In this document: piece after piece, positions 48,704-56,725 of the stretch
Layout: each line of letters begins with the position of its first letter
Numbering within the stretch: position 1 is the stretch's first letter
Source of the DNA: Octadecabacter sp. B2R22
Lineage (GTDB): Bacteria; Pseudomonadota; Alphaproteobacteria; Rhodobacterales; Rhodobacteraceae
Assembly (NCBI RefSeq): GCF_018861045.1
Contig: NZ_JAHKQJ010000002.1
Location: forward strand, 124,001 to 188,000
Length of the DNA: 64,000 nucleotides
Direction of reading: 5' to 3'
Notes under the pieces: model-generated
Databases searched by the model: none
What the model saw: only the letters and a program-made list of their open reading frames with translations
What the model was told of the DNA's origin: nothing
Made by a program: the position numbers and the translations under genes

Positions 48704-49491
48704 GCCTAGTAGACGTAGAAGGCCTTAGCGTCCGCTACGGCGCACGTACGGTGTTGTCGAACGTGTCTCTTCGTATTGAGCCGGGTGAGATCGTCACTAT
48801 TGTCGGCCCGAACGGGTCTGGGAAAACCAGCATGCTGCGGGCGATTATCGGTGCAGTAAAACCTTACCGTGGCCGTGTTACCCAAGGGCGCGATGTCACA
48901 ATCGGATACGTGCCACAAAAGCTGCATATCGACGAGACGCTGCCGATCACCGTTTCGCGGTTCCTCAAGTTGCCGAGCGGCGCTGCGGCACTCGATATTG
49001 AACACGCGCTCGCGCAAGCCGGCGTGCCTGATCTGGTCAACGCGCAGCTTTCGCAACTCTCGGGCGGTCAGTTTCAGCGCGTCTTGTTGGCGCGCGCCTT
49101 AATCAAGAAGCCGGACCTGTTGTTGCTCGACGAAGCCACGCAAGGGTTGGATCAACGCGGTTCGGCGTCGTTTTACCAACAGATCGAATCCGTGCGTCAG
49201 GAGACAGGATGCGCAGTTCTTATGATCAGCCACGAACTCCACGTCGTGATGAGCGCCTCGGATCGCGTTATCTGTCTCAATGGTCATGTGTGTTGTGAAG
49301 GCACGCCAGCTGTTGTCGCATCCGCGCCCGAATACCGCGCCTTGTTTGGAACAGGGACGGGGGGTGCTTTGGCGCTTTATCGTCACGAACATGATCACGG
49401 CCATGACCACGGACATGACCACGATCACACTCATGGCCAAACACATGACCACGGCGACCATAACCATGACTGTTCGGAGGGTTCAGACTAG
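48700..49491 (+). CDS. znuC: Zinc ABC transporter ATP-binding protein with His-rich tail
   Basis: A 263-residue ATPase. Walker A IVGPNGSGKTSMLRA, signature LSGGQFQRVLLARAL, Walker B LLLLDEATQGLD and His switch LMISHELHVVM are intact. A C-terminal tail of about 35 residues alternates His and Asp (HEHDHGHDHGHDHDHTHG and similar), a likely zinc-binding or sensing tail that is unusual for an ATPase. ATG 48700 matches the homologue start MSLVDVEGL and overlaps the zur stop. Confidence 0.92.
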   Translation: MSLVDVEGLSVRYGARTVLSNVSLRIEPGEIVTIVGPNGSGKTSMLRAIIGAVKPYRGRVTQGRDVTIGYVPQKLHIDETLPITVSRFLKLPSGAAALDIEHALAQAGVPDLVNAQLSQLSGGQFQRVLLARALIKKPDLLLLDEATQGLDQRGSASFYQQIESVRQETGCAVLMISHELHVVMSASDRVICLNGHVCCEGTPAVVASAPEYRALFGTGTGGALALYRHEHDHGHDHGHDHDHTHGQTHDHGDHNHDCSEGSD

Positions 49492-50279
49492 TGCTTGATG
49501 ATTTCATGGTACGCGCGGCCCTGGCTGGGGCTGGTGTCGCGATTGCGGCTGCTCCGTTGGGGTGTTTCGTGGTCTGGCGCCGTATGGCCTACTTTGGCGA
49601 CGCGACCGCACATGCGGCTATCTTGGGCGTTGCAATGTCGCTAGCTTTTTCAATGTCGATCTTTATCGGGTCTATGACTGTGGCTCTTATGATGGCCCTG
49701 ACTGTCAGCGTGTTGTCAGGGCGTGGCTACGCGATGGACACATTGCTGGGCGTCTTGGCGCACTCGGCGCTTGCATTTGGACTTGTCGCGGTGTCGTTCA
49801 TCACTGGCGTGCGGATTGACCTGATGGCCTATCTGTTTGGCGATATCCTTGCGGTGACCCGTGGGGATTTGGCGGTGATCTGGGGCGGCGCGGCTATTGT
49901 TGTTGCATTGATTGGCTGGCGCTGGTCGGCCTTACTGACAGCGACCCTGAACGAAGACCTTGCCTATGCCAGCGGCATCAACCCCAAACGCGAACAATTG
50001 GTGCTGACGTTCGCGCTGGCCATCACGGTGGCTGTTGCGATTAAGGTCGTAGGGGTTTTGCTGATCGCAGCCATGCTGATCATTCCCGCCGCTGCGGGCC
50101 GACCTTTGTCGCGAACACCAGAAGGAATGGCCATTGCGGCGGGTGCAATCGGCATCTTTTCTGTCATCGCGGGGCTGCGGGCCGCCTATGAGTTTGACAC
50201 CCCTGCGGGGCCTTCCATCGTCTGTGTGGCTGCGTTGACCTTCTTGCTGACCAGCGTTTTCCGAAACGTCAGGGCCTAG
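49491..50279 (+). CDS. znuB: Zinc ABC transporter permease
   Basis: A 262-residue permease with about eight membrane helices of the ZnuB/ABC-3 family (GCFVVWRRMAYFGDATAHAA, DLMAYLFGDILAVTRGDL, EDLAYASGINPKREQLVLT, AMLIIPAAAGRPLSRTPEGM). It starts at GTG 49491, sharing one base with the znuC TAG stop. It forms the zinc importer with ZnuA and ZnuC. Confidence 0.92.
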   Translation: MLDDFMVRAALAGAGVAIAAAPLGCFVVWRRMAYFGDATAHAAILGVAMSLAFSMSIFIGSMTVALMMALTVSVLSGRGYAMDTLLGVLAHSALAFGLVAVSFITGVRIDLMAYLFGDILAVTRGDLAVIWGGAAIVVALIGWRWSALLTATLNEDLAYASGINPKREQLVLTFALAITVAVAIKVVGVLLIAAMLIIPAAAGRPLSRTPEGMAIAAGAIGIFSVIAGLRAAYEFDTPAGPSIVCVAALTFLLTSVFRNVRA

Positions 50280-50412
50280 AGAGGCCGGGCTTTTCGGGAT
50301 AACCTAACTCGCGGAACTCGCGCATTCTTCCAGCCTCTCGTAAAGCCGGTTACCGACAGCATGAACCGCGCATTCCGCGGACAGTGGGTTTCAACAGTGT
50401 CAAAGGGGTGGT

Positions 50413-50488
50413 TGGTGGAGCATAGCGGGATCGAACCGCTGACCTCCTGCATGCCATGCAGGCGCTCTCCCAGCTGAGCTAATGCCCC
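50413..50488 (-). tRNA. tRNA-Ala (anticodon GGC)
   Basis: Read on the minus strand: acceptor GGGGCAT pairs with ATGCTCC including one G-U, D-arm TAGCTCAGCTGGGAGAGC, anticodon stem CCTGC / GCAGG around loop ATGGCAT (anticodon GGC), T-arm with GGTTCGATCCC, and encoded CCA. The fold is complete and of normal length (76 bases). Confidence 0.95.
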
Positions 50489-50544
50489 TTACCAAAGGGT
50501 GTTACGACCAATCGAAGGCTGTTGGCGGCAGCGGTCGTAACGGG

Positions 50545-50612
50545 TGCAGCTAACGCTGCATCTTTCGTTTTTGCTGCTTACGCAACATTTCTCGTTTTGC
50601 TGCTTACGCAGC
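50545..50612. repeat. Short array of related hairpins with GCTGC-type arms
   Basis: Three related units: TGCAGCTAACGCTGCA (50545-50560), then TCGTTTTTGCTGCTTACGCA (50565-50584), then TCGTTTTGCTGCTTACGCA (50592-50610) continuing to GC. The last two are direct repeats differing by one T. They lie between tRNA-Ala and the FYDLN gene. No gene is present in these 170 bases. Confidence 0.6.
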
Positions 50613-50617
50613 GGGGC

Positions 50618-50644
50618 GGGCGAGATCAAGAGGGATTCTCGCCC
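50618..50644 (-). repeat. Hairpin 16 bases behind the FYDLN gene
   Basis: GGGCGAGA / TCTCGCCC, an 8-bp perfect stem with an 11-base loop. It has no T-run on the minus strand but its place fits transcript end or processing of the FYDLN message. Confidence 0.45.
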
Positions 50645-50659
50645 TGAAAACCCGAAATC

Positions 50660-50986
50660 TTAGGAATCGTCGTCCGGTGCTGCAACGTCGGCGATTTCGT
50701 CGAGCGACACATCTGCGTCGTCATCGTCGTCATCCAAAACGTCATCGCCGAGATCCGCATCCGCGTCATCATCGTCGTCAAGCACGAGATCGTCTTCCTC
50801 AGCCTCTTCAGCTTTGGCTTTGTTCTGTGCATCAGCGGCGTCCGCTTGCATGGTGCGGGTCTTGCCGGTCTCAACCACAACTTCTTCGCCCGTGTACGGG
50901 CTGATGATTGGGGAGGCGTTCAAGTCATAGAACCGCTTTCCGGTGGTTGGGCAGAGGCGCTTTGTGCCCCACTCTTCCTTTGGCAT
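50660..50986 (-). CDS. TIGR02300-family (FYDLN acid domain) protein
   Basis: A 108-residue protein whose N-terminal half has the conserved WGTKRLCPTTGKRFYDLNASP motif (with one Cys of a possible zinc site) and PIISPYTGEEVV, and whose C-terminal half is a long acidic low-complexity tail (DDLVLDDDDDADADLGDD). TIGR02300 proteins occur mainly in alphaproteobacteria; the function is unknown. It is upstream of tRNA-Ala on the same strand, separated by hairpins. Confidence 0.9.
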   Translation of the reverse strand: MPKEEWGTKRLCPTTGKRFYDLNASPIISPYTGEEVVVETGKTRTMQADAADAQNKAKAEEAEEDDLVLDDDDDADADLGDDVLDDDDDDADVSLDEIADVAAPDDDS

Positions 50987-51011
50987 CTGTTCATCCTTCT
51001 AAACTGTCAGC

Positions 51012-51024
51012 AGTGAGTCTCACT
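51012..51024. promoter_or_regulatory. Palindrome between FYDLN and metallopeptidase genes
   Basis: AGTGAGTCTCACT has perfect 6-bp arms around T; AGC and GCT flank it with one extra base. It lies in the divergent promoter region 26 bases from the FYDLN start. Regulator unknown. Confidence 0.35.
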
Positions 51025-51101
51025 TGCTGGATCGGGGTCAATTGCCATACCCCCTAAGGCGTGTCAAAGACAATTGGTGTAGCATTGCGCGAAAGGCACA
51101 C

Positions 51102-51791
51102 ATGAGTGTTCTAATCCTTGATGGCAACCCCCCAGTTGAAGTGGTTTTGCGCCGTTCTGCGCGGGCACGTCGGTTATCGCTGCGTATTTCGCGGCTGGAT
51201 GGCCGAGCGACGCTCACTTTGCCTAATCGAGTGCCCGAAAGAGAAGGCATGGCATTCCTGCGCGAACGCGAAGACTGGCTGCGTAAACATCTGGATGCGA
51301 TCGAGCCAGAACAGCTTATCCAGATCGGCGGGACTGTTCCTTATCTTGGGCAAGAGCTGCCTTTGATCGCAGGAGATGTGAAACGCGCCAAACTGTCAGA
51401 TGGCGCATTGATGCTACCAGATTCGCCGGAAATGGCGGGCAAACGTGTGGCTGCCTTTATGAAACTTCGCGCGCGGGATGCTTTGGCCGACGCGTCGGAT
51501 CGATACGCCGCCGCTTTGGGCAGGCCTTATGGGCGTATATCCTTGCGGGACACACGGTCCCGGTGGGGATCATGTTCGTCGGCTGGTGATCTCATGTATT
51601 CGTGGCGGCTGATTATGGCGCCCCCACAGGTGTTGGACTACGTCGCAGCCCATGAGGTCGCACATCTTCAACACATGGATCACTCGGATCGGTTCTGGGG
51701 GGTCGTTGATCGCCTCTTTCCCGATCACAAAGCTTGCCGCGCTTGGTTGCGTCGCCACGGTGGGGCACTTCATCGCGTTCGTTTTGATTGA
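51102..51791 (+). CDS. YgjP-like (SprT/M48-related) zinc metallopeptidase
   Basis: A 229-residue protein of the UTP-pyrophosphatase/YgjP metallopeptidase-like family. The gluzincin motif HEVAHLQHMDHSDRFW sits near residue 185, after RDTRSRWGSCSSAGDLMYSW, which is the family signature. The N-terminal half is RRSARARRLSLRISRLDGRA. No membrane segment or signal peptide is present, so it is cytoplasmic. ATG 51102 matches the homologue start. The physiological substrate of this family is unclear. Confidence 0.82.
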   Translation: MSVLILDGNPPVEVVLRRSARARRLSLRISRLDGRATLTLPNRVPEREGMAFLREREDWLRKHLDAIEPEQLIQIGGTVPYLGQELPLIAGDVKRAKLSDGALMLPDSPEMAGKRVAAFMKLRARDALADASDRYAAALGRPYGRISLRDTRSRWGSCSSAGDLMYSWRLIMAPPQVLDYVAAHEVAHLQHMDHSDRFWGVVDRLFPDHKACRAWLRRHGGALHRVRFD

Positions 51792-51801
51792 CCTTGCGTG
51801 G

Positions 51802-51817
51802 ATTTGTGATCACAAAT
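51802..51817. promoter_or_regulatory. 16-bp perfect palindrome at the GntR gene start (operator)
   Basis: ATTTGTGATCACAAAT is a perfect palindrome that ends 5 bases before the ATG of the GntR regulator, where the ribosome site would be. It has the TTGT-N4-ACAA pattern of GntR/FCD operators and suggests self-repression. Confidence 0.6.
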
Positions 51818-51822
51818 GAACC

Positions 51823-52473
51823 ATGTTGATCCAGTCCAAATCATCTGGCCCCACAGGGGCCGCTCATGACCACGTCTATCGTACGCTCCGCAGTCGCATT
51901 TTGCATGGGGAAATCCATCCAGGCCATGCGCTGACGCTGCGTGGTATCGGTAAGGAATTCGGGGTCTCCATGACACCAGCTCGCGAAGCCGTCCGCCGAT
52001 TGGTCGCCGAAGGCGCGTTGTCCTTGTCGTCATCGGGACGCGTGGCGACGCCAGAACTGTCCAACGAAAGAATAGAAGAGCTCGCCGCGATCCGTGCGTT
52101 GCTCGAGCCGGAATTGGCAGCGCGGGCCTTGCCGCGTGCACATATGGCGCTGATCGAACGCCTTGAGGAAATCAACGACCGGATCGCTCCGGTTATCGCC
52201 CGCCAAGACGCCTCTGCGTATATCCGTCGCAATCTAGAATTTCATCGCACGCTTTATCTGCGGGCCCAAGCACCTGCGATGCTAGCACTGGCCGAGACGG
52301 TTTGGCTGCAACTTGGCCCAACAATGTCAAAGCTTTACGGGCGGCTGAAACGCACAGAAACACCACGGAATCATAAGTTAATCTTGGCAGCCCTCAAAGC
52401 AGGCGATGAAGCGAGCCTCAAGCTCGCCGTACGTTCGGACGCTACCCAAGGATTGCGGATGCTAAAAGTTTAG
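51823..52473 (+). CDS. GntR-family transcriptional regulator (FCD-type)
   Basis: A 216-residue GntR regulator. The winged helix is RTLRSRILHGEIHPGHALTL, then GVSMTPAREAVRRLVAEGAL; the FCD domain carries RALLEPELAARALPR and RRNLEFHRTLYLRAQ (metal-type His). ATG 51823 is chosen because the open frame begins there and the perfect palindrome just upstream serves as operator. No catabolic gene is adjacent, so its targets are not visible here. It converges with the TerB gene within 6 bases. Confidence 0.82.
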   Translation: MLIQSKSSGPTGAAHDHVYRTLRSRILHGEIHPGHALTLRGIGKEFGVSMTPAREAVRRLVAEGALSLSSSGRVATPELSNERIEELAAIRALLEPELAARALPRAHMALIERLEEINDRIAPVIARQDASAYIRRNLEFHRTLYLRAQAPAMLALAETVWLQLGPTMSKLYGRLKRTETPRNHKLILAALKAGDEASLKLAVRSDATQGLRMLKV

Positions 52474-52479
52474 GGCTGT

Positions 52480-53055
52480 TTATGTCGGCTGAACGGTCTG
52501 CAAGTGTGCAGAGATACGGGCCATTGCGCTGCGGAACTGATCTGCCCCAATACGCATCCGCTGCGCCAATTCGGACACAACGGCATACTCATTCGCATGG
52601 ATTTCGCCATCCGCGACAGCAATGTTTAAAGCGGCTTCCAGCACGATTTCACGATCCTTTTTCGACAGGTCTTGGCCGACTTGCTCTAGATCGGCGGCTG
52701 ATGGATTTAGCCGCTGCAACATCTCCATGACCTGGTCAGGGCCATATGACGTTCCGGTCAAACGTGTCAGTATCTGGGCGATTTGACGGACTTCGGCGTC
52801 GTCGATGCGGCCGTCGGCAATCGCAACCTGTGACATGGCCACAAGGGAATGGATCGCCAAGGCATCGGGGGCTTTCTCGGCACGTCCGCCAATCAGTTTC
52901 TTTAGTACGATCACGCAGATCAAAAGGCCCAAGACCCCTGCGATCAACCAGATGTTGCTCTGGATGGCGGGAACAATACCGTTTGCGGCCCAACTTGGTG
53001 CAGCAATACCGCAAAGACTAACCGTCAGGGCAATCGTAGGAATTGTTTTTTGCAT
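52480..53055 (-). CDS. TerB-domain membrane protein
   Basis: A 191-residue protein with an N-terminal signal-like helix (MQKTIPTIALTVSLCGIAAP), a second membrane helix (NIWLIAGVLGLLICVIVLKK) and two TerB-like repeats (AMSQVAIADGRIDDAEVRQI and AALNIAVADGEIHANEYAVV). The DGRIDDAE / DGEIHANE pattern is the TerB metal-binding motif. ATG 53055 has AAAGG eight bases upstream. Function is unknown; tellurite resistance is not implied without other ter genes. Confidence 0.75.
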   Translation of the reverse strand: MQKTIPTIALTVSLCGIAAPSWAANGIVPAIQSNIWLIAGVLGLLICVIVLKKLIGGRAEKAPDALAIHSLVAMSQVAIADGRIDDAEVRQIAQILTRLTGTSYGPDQVMEMLQRLNPSAADLEQVGQDLSKKDREIVLEAALNIAVADGEIHANEYAVVSELAQRMRIGADQFRSAMARISAHLQTVQPT

Positions 53056-53129
53056 TCGAAACACCTTTTACGTGACTTGGAGTCTAAGTTGTCCGCAAGT
53101 TTAGGCAAGTATAAGGCATAGAATTGGCA

Positions 53130-53158
53130 ACGGGCGGGCCATTTCTGGCACCGCCCGT
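53130..53158 (-). terminator. Hairpin behind lpdA
   Basis: ACGGGCGG / CCGCCCGT, an 8-bp stem extended by GCC/GGC with a bulge, 27 bases after the lpdA stop. A T-run follows only on the plus side, so it is an imperfect terminator for the minus-strand suc operon. Confidence 0.4.
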
Positions 53159-53185
53159 CGTTTTAGTTAACCAAAGGTTAAGATT

Positions 53186-54574
53186 TTAGGCGTGAATTGC
53201 GCCGTCACCACAGGCGAGTGCCGCTTCGCGCACAGCCTCTGAATAGGTCGGGTGAGCGTGGCATGTGCGGGCCAAATCTTCTGCCGCAGCGCCAAATTCC
53301 ATCGCAACGCAGATTTCGTGGATCAGATCACCGGCCATCGGACCAATGATATGAGCACCCAAAATACGATCAGTCGCTTTGTCGGCAAGGATCTTAACGA
53401 ACCCGTCACCCGCAAAGTTGGCCTTGGCGCGGCCATTGCCCATAAAGCTGAACTTACCAACCTTATAGTCGCGTCCTGCTTCTTTCAGCGCTTCTTCGGT
53501 TGCGCCCACATTGGCGACCTCAGGGTGCGTGTAGATCACACCTGGGATTACATCGTAGTTCACATGCGGCTGCTGGCCAGCAAGACCTTCGGCACAGGCC
53601 ATGCCTTCGTCTTCGGCTTTATGGGCAAGCATCGGCCCTGCGATGCAGTCACCGATCGCATAAATACCGTCCACGTTGGTCTTGTAGTTGCCATCCGTCT
53701 TGATTTGGCCGCGCTCGGACATCTCAACACCCAAAGCATCCAGACCCAAACCGTCCACATAAGGACGGCGACCGGTTGCAACCAGAACCGTATCGGCATC
53801 AATTGTTGCCTCGCTGTCGTCCTTGCGCAGTTTGTAGGTCACTGTGGCTTTGTTGTTCTTGGTTTCAACACCTTGAACAGCGGCCCCCATGACAAATGTC
53901 ATTCCCTGTTTGCCTAGCATCTTCTGGAACTGACGCTGGATTTCGCTGTCCATGCCGGGTGTGACCGAGTCGAGGAATTCGATGACCGTCACCTCAGCAC
54001 CAAGGCGGCTATAGACTGAGCCAAGCTCCAGCCCGATCACGCCCGCGCCGATGACGACCAGTTTCTTAGGAATTTTGCCAAGCTCAAGCGCACCGGTTGA
54101 AGACACAACAGTCCGTTCGTCAATCTCCACACCCGGGAGAGATGACACCTCAGAACCAGACGCGATGATGATTTTCTTGGCACCGTGCACGTCGTCGCCG
54201 ACCTTTACTTTGCCAGCTTCAGGAATTGATCCCCAGCCTTTCAGCCAATCGACCTTGTTCTTTTTCATCAAGAACTCAACGCCCTTGGTGTTCTGGCCGA
54301 TTACGTCGTCCTTATAGGCTTGCATCTGCTTCCAATCGACAGACTGGGTTTTACCCTTCAGGCCCATGGTCGCGAAATTATGCTCGGCTTCGTGCAACAT
54401 ATGTGTGGCATGCAGCAGCGCCTTGGACGGAATGCAGCCAACGTTCAGGCAGGTCCCGCCCAGCGTCTCGCGCCCTTCAACGATGGCCGTTTTCAGGCCC
54501 AATTGCGCGCAGCGGATCGCGCAGACATAGCCGCCGGGGCCGGAGCCGATGATGATGACGTCATAGTTTGCCAT
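53186..54574 (-). CDS. lpdA: Dihydrolipoyl dehydrogenase (E3)
   Basis: A 462-residue flavoprotein. FAD motif [18 protein letters not shown], redox pair [19 protein letters not shown] motif [20 protein letters not shown], and the C-terminal active base [15 protein letters not shown] are intact. It reoxidises the lipoyl groups of 2-oxoglutarate dehydrogenase. It is the last gene of the suc operon, about 2 kb behind sucB with four small genes between. Confidence 0.93.
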   Translation of the reverse strand: MANYDVIIIGSGPGGYVCAIRCAQLGLKTAIVEGRETLGGTCLNVGCIPSKALLHATHMLHEAEHNFATMGLKGKTQSVDWKQMQAYKDDVIGQNTKGVEFLMKKNKVDWLKGWGSIPEAGKVKVGDDVHGAKKIIIASGSEVSSLPGVEIDERTVVSSTGALELGKIPKKLVVIGAGVIGLELGSVYSRLGAEVTVIEFLDSVTPGMDSEIQRQFQKMLGKQGMTFVMGAAVQGVETKNNKATVTYKLRKDDSEATIDADTVLVATGRRPYVDGLGLDALGVEMSERGQIKTDGNYKTNVDGIYAIGDCIAGPMLAHKAEDEGMACAEGLAGQQPHVNYDVIPGVIYTHPEVANVGATEEALKEAGRDYKVGKFSFMGNGRAKANFAGDGFVKILADKATDRILGAHIIGPMAGDLIHEICVAMEFGAAAEDLARTCHAHPTYSEAVREAALACGDGAIHA

Positions 54575-54637
54575 TTTGTGTATTCCTTCAGTTTTCCGGA
54601 TAAATCATATGCTGGTCCGGTTTGGGTCTGGGATGGC

Positions 54638-54988
54638 TCAGCTCTGGGGGACTTTGCTGAACCGAGTGTATTGGCCGCGGCGCCACAGGTAAATCAGGAG
54701 GCCGAGGATAACGATTGGCATGCCAAGGAAGATAAACGCGCCGCCTTGAGCGCCGTAAAGCGCCCGCATGAGGGGGGCAATTGCGTCAAAGAGGAAGGCA
54801 AACCAGATAAGCACAACAAGGGCTGTGCGGGCGATGTGCGCGCCAAGAAGGCTCGCCCACCACGGGATGTAGCGCCAATGGGGCGGGTGAGAGTCACCAA
54901 AGACGTTGAGCGTGGTGATGACCAACCCCCAAGCAAAGACGACGGCAAGAACCCAATAGATGAGTGTACTGGCGCGGGTTCTGGTCAT
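54638..54988 (-). CDS. Small membrane protein of unknown function
   Basis: A 116-residue protein with three membrane helices (TLIYWVLAVVFAWGLVITTL, RTALVVLIWFAFLFDAI, AFIFLGMPIVILGLLIYLW). ATG 54988 overlaps the MAPEG gene stop (ATGA). The family is not recognised. It lies in the suc operon and is probably co-expressed with it. Confidence 0.6.
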   Translation of the reverse strand: MTRTRASTLIYWVLAVVFAWGLVITTLNVFGDSHPPHWRYIPWWASLLGAHIARTALVVLIWFAFLFDAIAPLMRALYGAQGGAFIFLGMPIVILGLLIYLWRRGQYTRFSKVPQS

Positions 54989-55380
54989 AGCAGCGCCGCG
55001 AGGATCATGAGCACAGTCGCGAGGAACCCGACGAACCAGACGAGCGAGCGCCAAGGCCGCAGGTCAAAGGCATATGCGGGAACATAAGCCACACGCGCGA
55101 TCACGTAGATGTAGGCGCAGGTGGCTGTAAACTTGCTTGTTTGGCCCGACAGAGTGACGACAACCACGGCGAGGCTGAACAGGATCAACCCTTCGAAGTG
55201 GTTGGACATGGCGCGTTGCAGCCGCCCGCCAAGATCAGACAGCGGTCGCGATGGGGCACGGTCGCGCGCGGACATGGCGTAGCCGGAACCCACGTCCAAA
55301 TTTGCGCGCACGGAATAGAGCAAGAACTGTATCGCTTGAAGCACGCCAGCGAGGGCGAGTGCGGTGAGTTCGGGGGTCAT
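54985..55380 (-). CDS. MAPEG-family membrane protein
   Basis: A 131-residue protein with four membrane helices and the MAPEG pattern (RLQRAMSNHFEGLILFSLAV, then AYIYVIARVAYVPAYAF). MAPEG proteins are glutathione- or eicosanoid-related, but bacterial members are mostly uncharacterised. It overlaps the upstream hydrolase stop by four bases (ATGA) and the downstream gene by four. Confidence 0.8.
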   Translation of the reverse strand: MTPELTALALAGVLQAIQFLLYSVRANLDVGSGYAMSARDRAPSRPLSDLGGRLQRAMSNHFEGLILFSLAVVVVTLSGQTSKFTATCAYIYVIARVAYVPAYAFDLRPWRSLVWFVGFLATVLMILAALL

Positions 55381-56204
55381 GATAGCGTTCCCCCGACCGG
55401 ATCAAGAATTGCACTGATGAGTCGGTCTTCTTTTTTCAGCCGCCGTGCGACAGCGTGGCTGGCCGCGTCCTCGCAAAACAATGTGACACCCGCCACATCC
55501 GCAATGCGTTGAGCGTGATAGGTATCCAGCTTGTTCTTGCCGCCGTAATAGACATGCGCCGCGCTCGGCGTTTTTTGATCGTCCAACAGATCAACCAGAT
55601 CATTGTCGGACGGGTTGAAGCTATAGTCGAACTTGGCATTGGCGGCGCTTCGGTAATAATCAAAGACAGGGCGGTCTACGTAGGTTTGCGGCCCGAAGGC
55701 GCAAATCTTGTCGGCGCCCAGTTGATTGCCGAAATAAAGCGCGGCATGACCACCTGCCGAGTTTCCGGTGAAAATCCACGGTCGCGGTAGGTGCGAGAAA
55801 TTTTCTTCGATGAACGCAACCGTGCTGGCCCGATCTGTCGTCGTGCCAAGCAACCCGCCTTGATACCACGCCTGCAAGAAGTCTTTGAAGTAGATGACGT
55901 TGAACGGCTGGCTTTGGATTTGGCCAAAGAATTCTTTCACGGGCATGGCGAACCCCTCGGCCATGCCACCAAAAGCAAACACAGTGCCTTGTGCATCATC
56001 GCGGATGCTCGCCTCGCACGGCGCATATTGCGCGTTCTCATCAGCGACGTCGAGGATTGGACCAACCTGCCCAATCAACGCAATTTGAATGTCCAGCCGC
56101 AGCTTATGCTGGTCGCGCAAAAGAACCTCGCTCGGCTTCTCGTTCTCGAGGCGCTGGGCAATCTTGCGTTTGTAGATCGTGTCGATGCGTTGCTTAGTGG
56201 GCAT
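55377..56204 (-). CDS. Alpha/beta-hydrolase-like protein
   Basis: A 275-residue protein with a nucleophile elbow GNSAGGHAALYFGNQLG near residue 150 and a C-terminal HAQRIADVAGVTLFCED to ASHAVARRL segment that may supply the catalytic His. ATG 56204 has GGAG eight bases upstream. No signal peptide. It lies in the suc operon between a small membrane gene and MAPEG; its substrate is unknown. Confidence 0.65.
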   Translation of the reverse strand: MPTKQRIDTIYKRKIAQRLENEKPSEVLLRDQHKLRLDIQIALIGQVGPILDVADENAQYAPCEASIRDDAQGTVFAFGGMAEGFAMPVKEFFGQIQSQPFNVIYFKDFLQAWYQGGLLGTTTDRASTVAFIEENFSHLPRPWIFTGNSAGGHAALYFGNQLGADKICAFGPQTYVDRPVFDYYRSAANAKFDYSFNPSDNDLVDLLDDQKTPSAAHVYYGGKNKLDTYHAQRIADVAGVTLFCEDAASHAVARRLKKEDRLISAILDPVGGTLS

Positions 56205-56262
56205 GGTTAGTGCTCCACCTGATTGCCTGCGAGGGCGAGGATGGTGGGGTTGGGGGGCATAA

Positions 56263-56619
56263 TCAACGGCCACCTTTCTGGAGGTCGCGGCGCATGTAGG
56301 CCTTTATGGATTGTGTGGACTTTATCCTTTCGGGCGATCCAGCTTCTGTATCTGCCCATCGCTCAAATTCAGATTTGAGCTGACTTGATGCCACAAGTTC
56401 AGCTCTGAGTAACCAATGGCCGACGTCATGTCGGTTGGCTATGTTCACTCCTTCGATATCTTGGTCTCGCCATGCTTCGAGGAGGCCAATGTATGCCTCT
56501 TTCCGTTCGGCGAAAATGACTCGAGCCCGTTCGGCACGTTCAGAAAAGTAGATTTGGACAGCGACAGAGATAAGGGAACCCAGTCCAAAAGCCGTGATGA
56601 GTGGCAAAACGCTTTCCAT
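56263..56619 (-). CDS. Unrecognised single-helix membrane protein
   Basis: A 118-residue protein with an N-terminal membrane helix (VLPLITAFGLGSLISVAVQI) and a charged, helical cytoplasmic part (YFSERAERARVIFAERKEAY onward). ATG 56619 is used; an in-frame TTG lies nine bases upstream. I do not recognise the family. It is the first gene behind sucB and its structured element. Confidence 0.55.
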   Translation of the reverse strand: MESVLPLITAFGLGSLISVAVQIYFSERAERARVIFAERKEAYIGLLEAWRDQDIEGVNIANRHDVGHWLLRAELVASSQLKSEFERWADTEAGSPERIKSTQSIKAYMRRDLQKGGR

Positions 56620-56645
56620 GGCGATCAATCAGCCTGTGCTTGCAG

Positions 56646-56708
56646 GGGCAGTCCCCGACCCTCCCCACGGGAGGGGGCTTCACCCCCACCCTGGGTCGCG
56701 GGCTGCCC
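56646..56708 (-). repeat. Structured element behind sucB
   Basis: An outer stem pairs GGGCAGTCCCCGACCC with GGGTCGCGGGCTGCCC (14 of 16). Inside are two shorter stems (CTCCC / GGGAG and GGGGG / CCCCC), giving a branched, cloverleaf-like fold of 63 bases. It lies 17 bases after the sucB stop and has no T-run. It looks like a REP-type intergenic palindrome or mRNA stabiliser. Confidence 0.55.
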
Positions 56709-56725
56709 TATGTTGCGTGCAGACA

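Noticed and set aside
52480-53055. Tellurite resistance function of the TerB-domain gene
   Set aside because: No other ter gene is present and TerB domains occur in many unrelated proteins.
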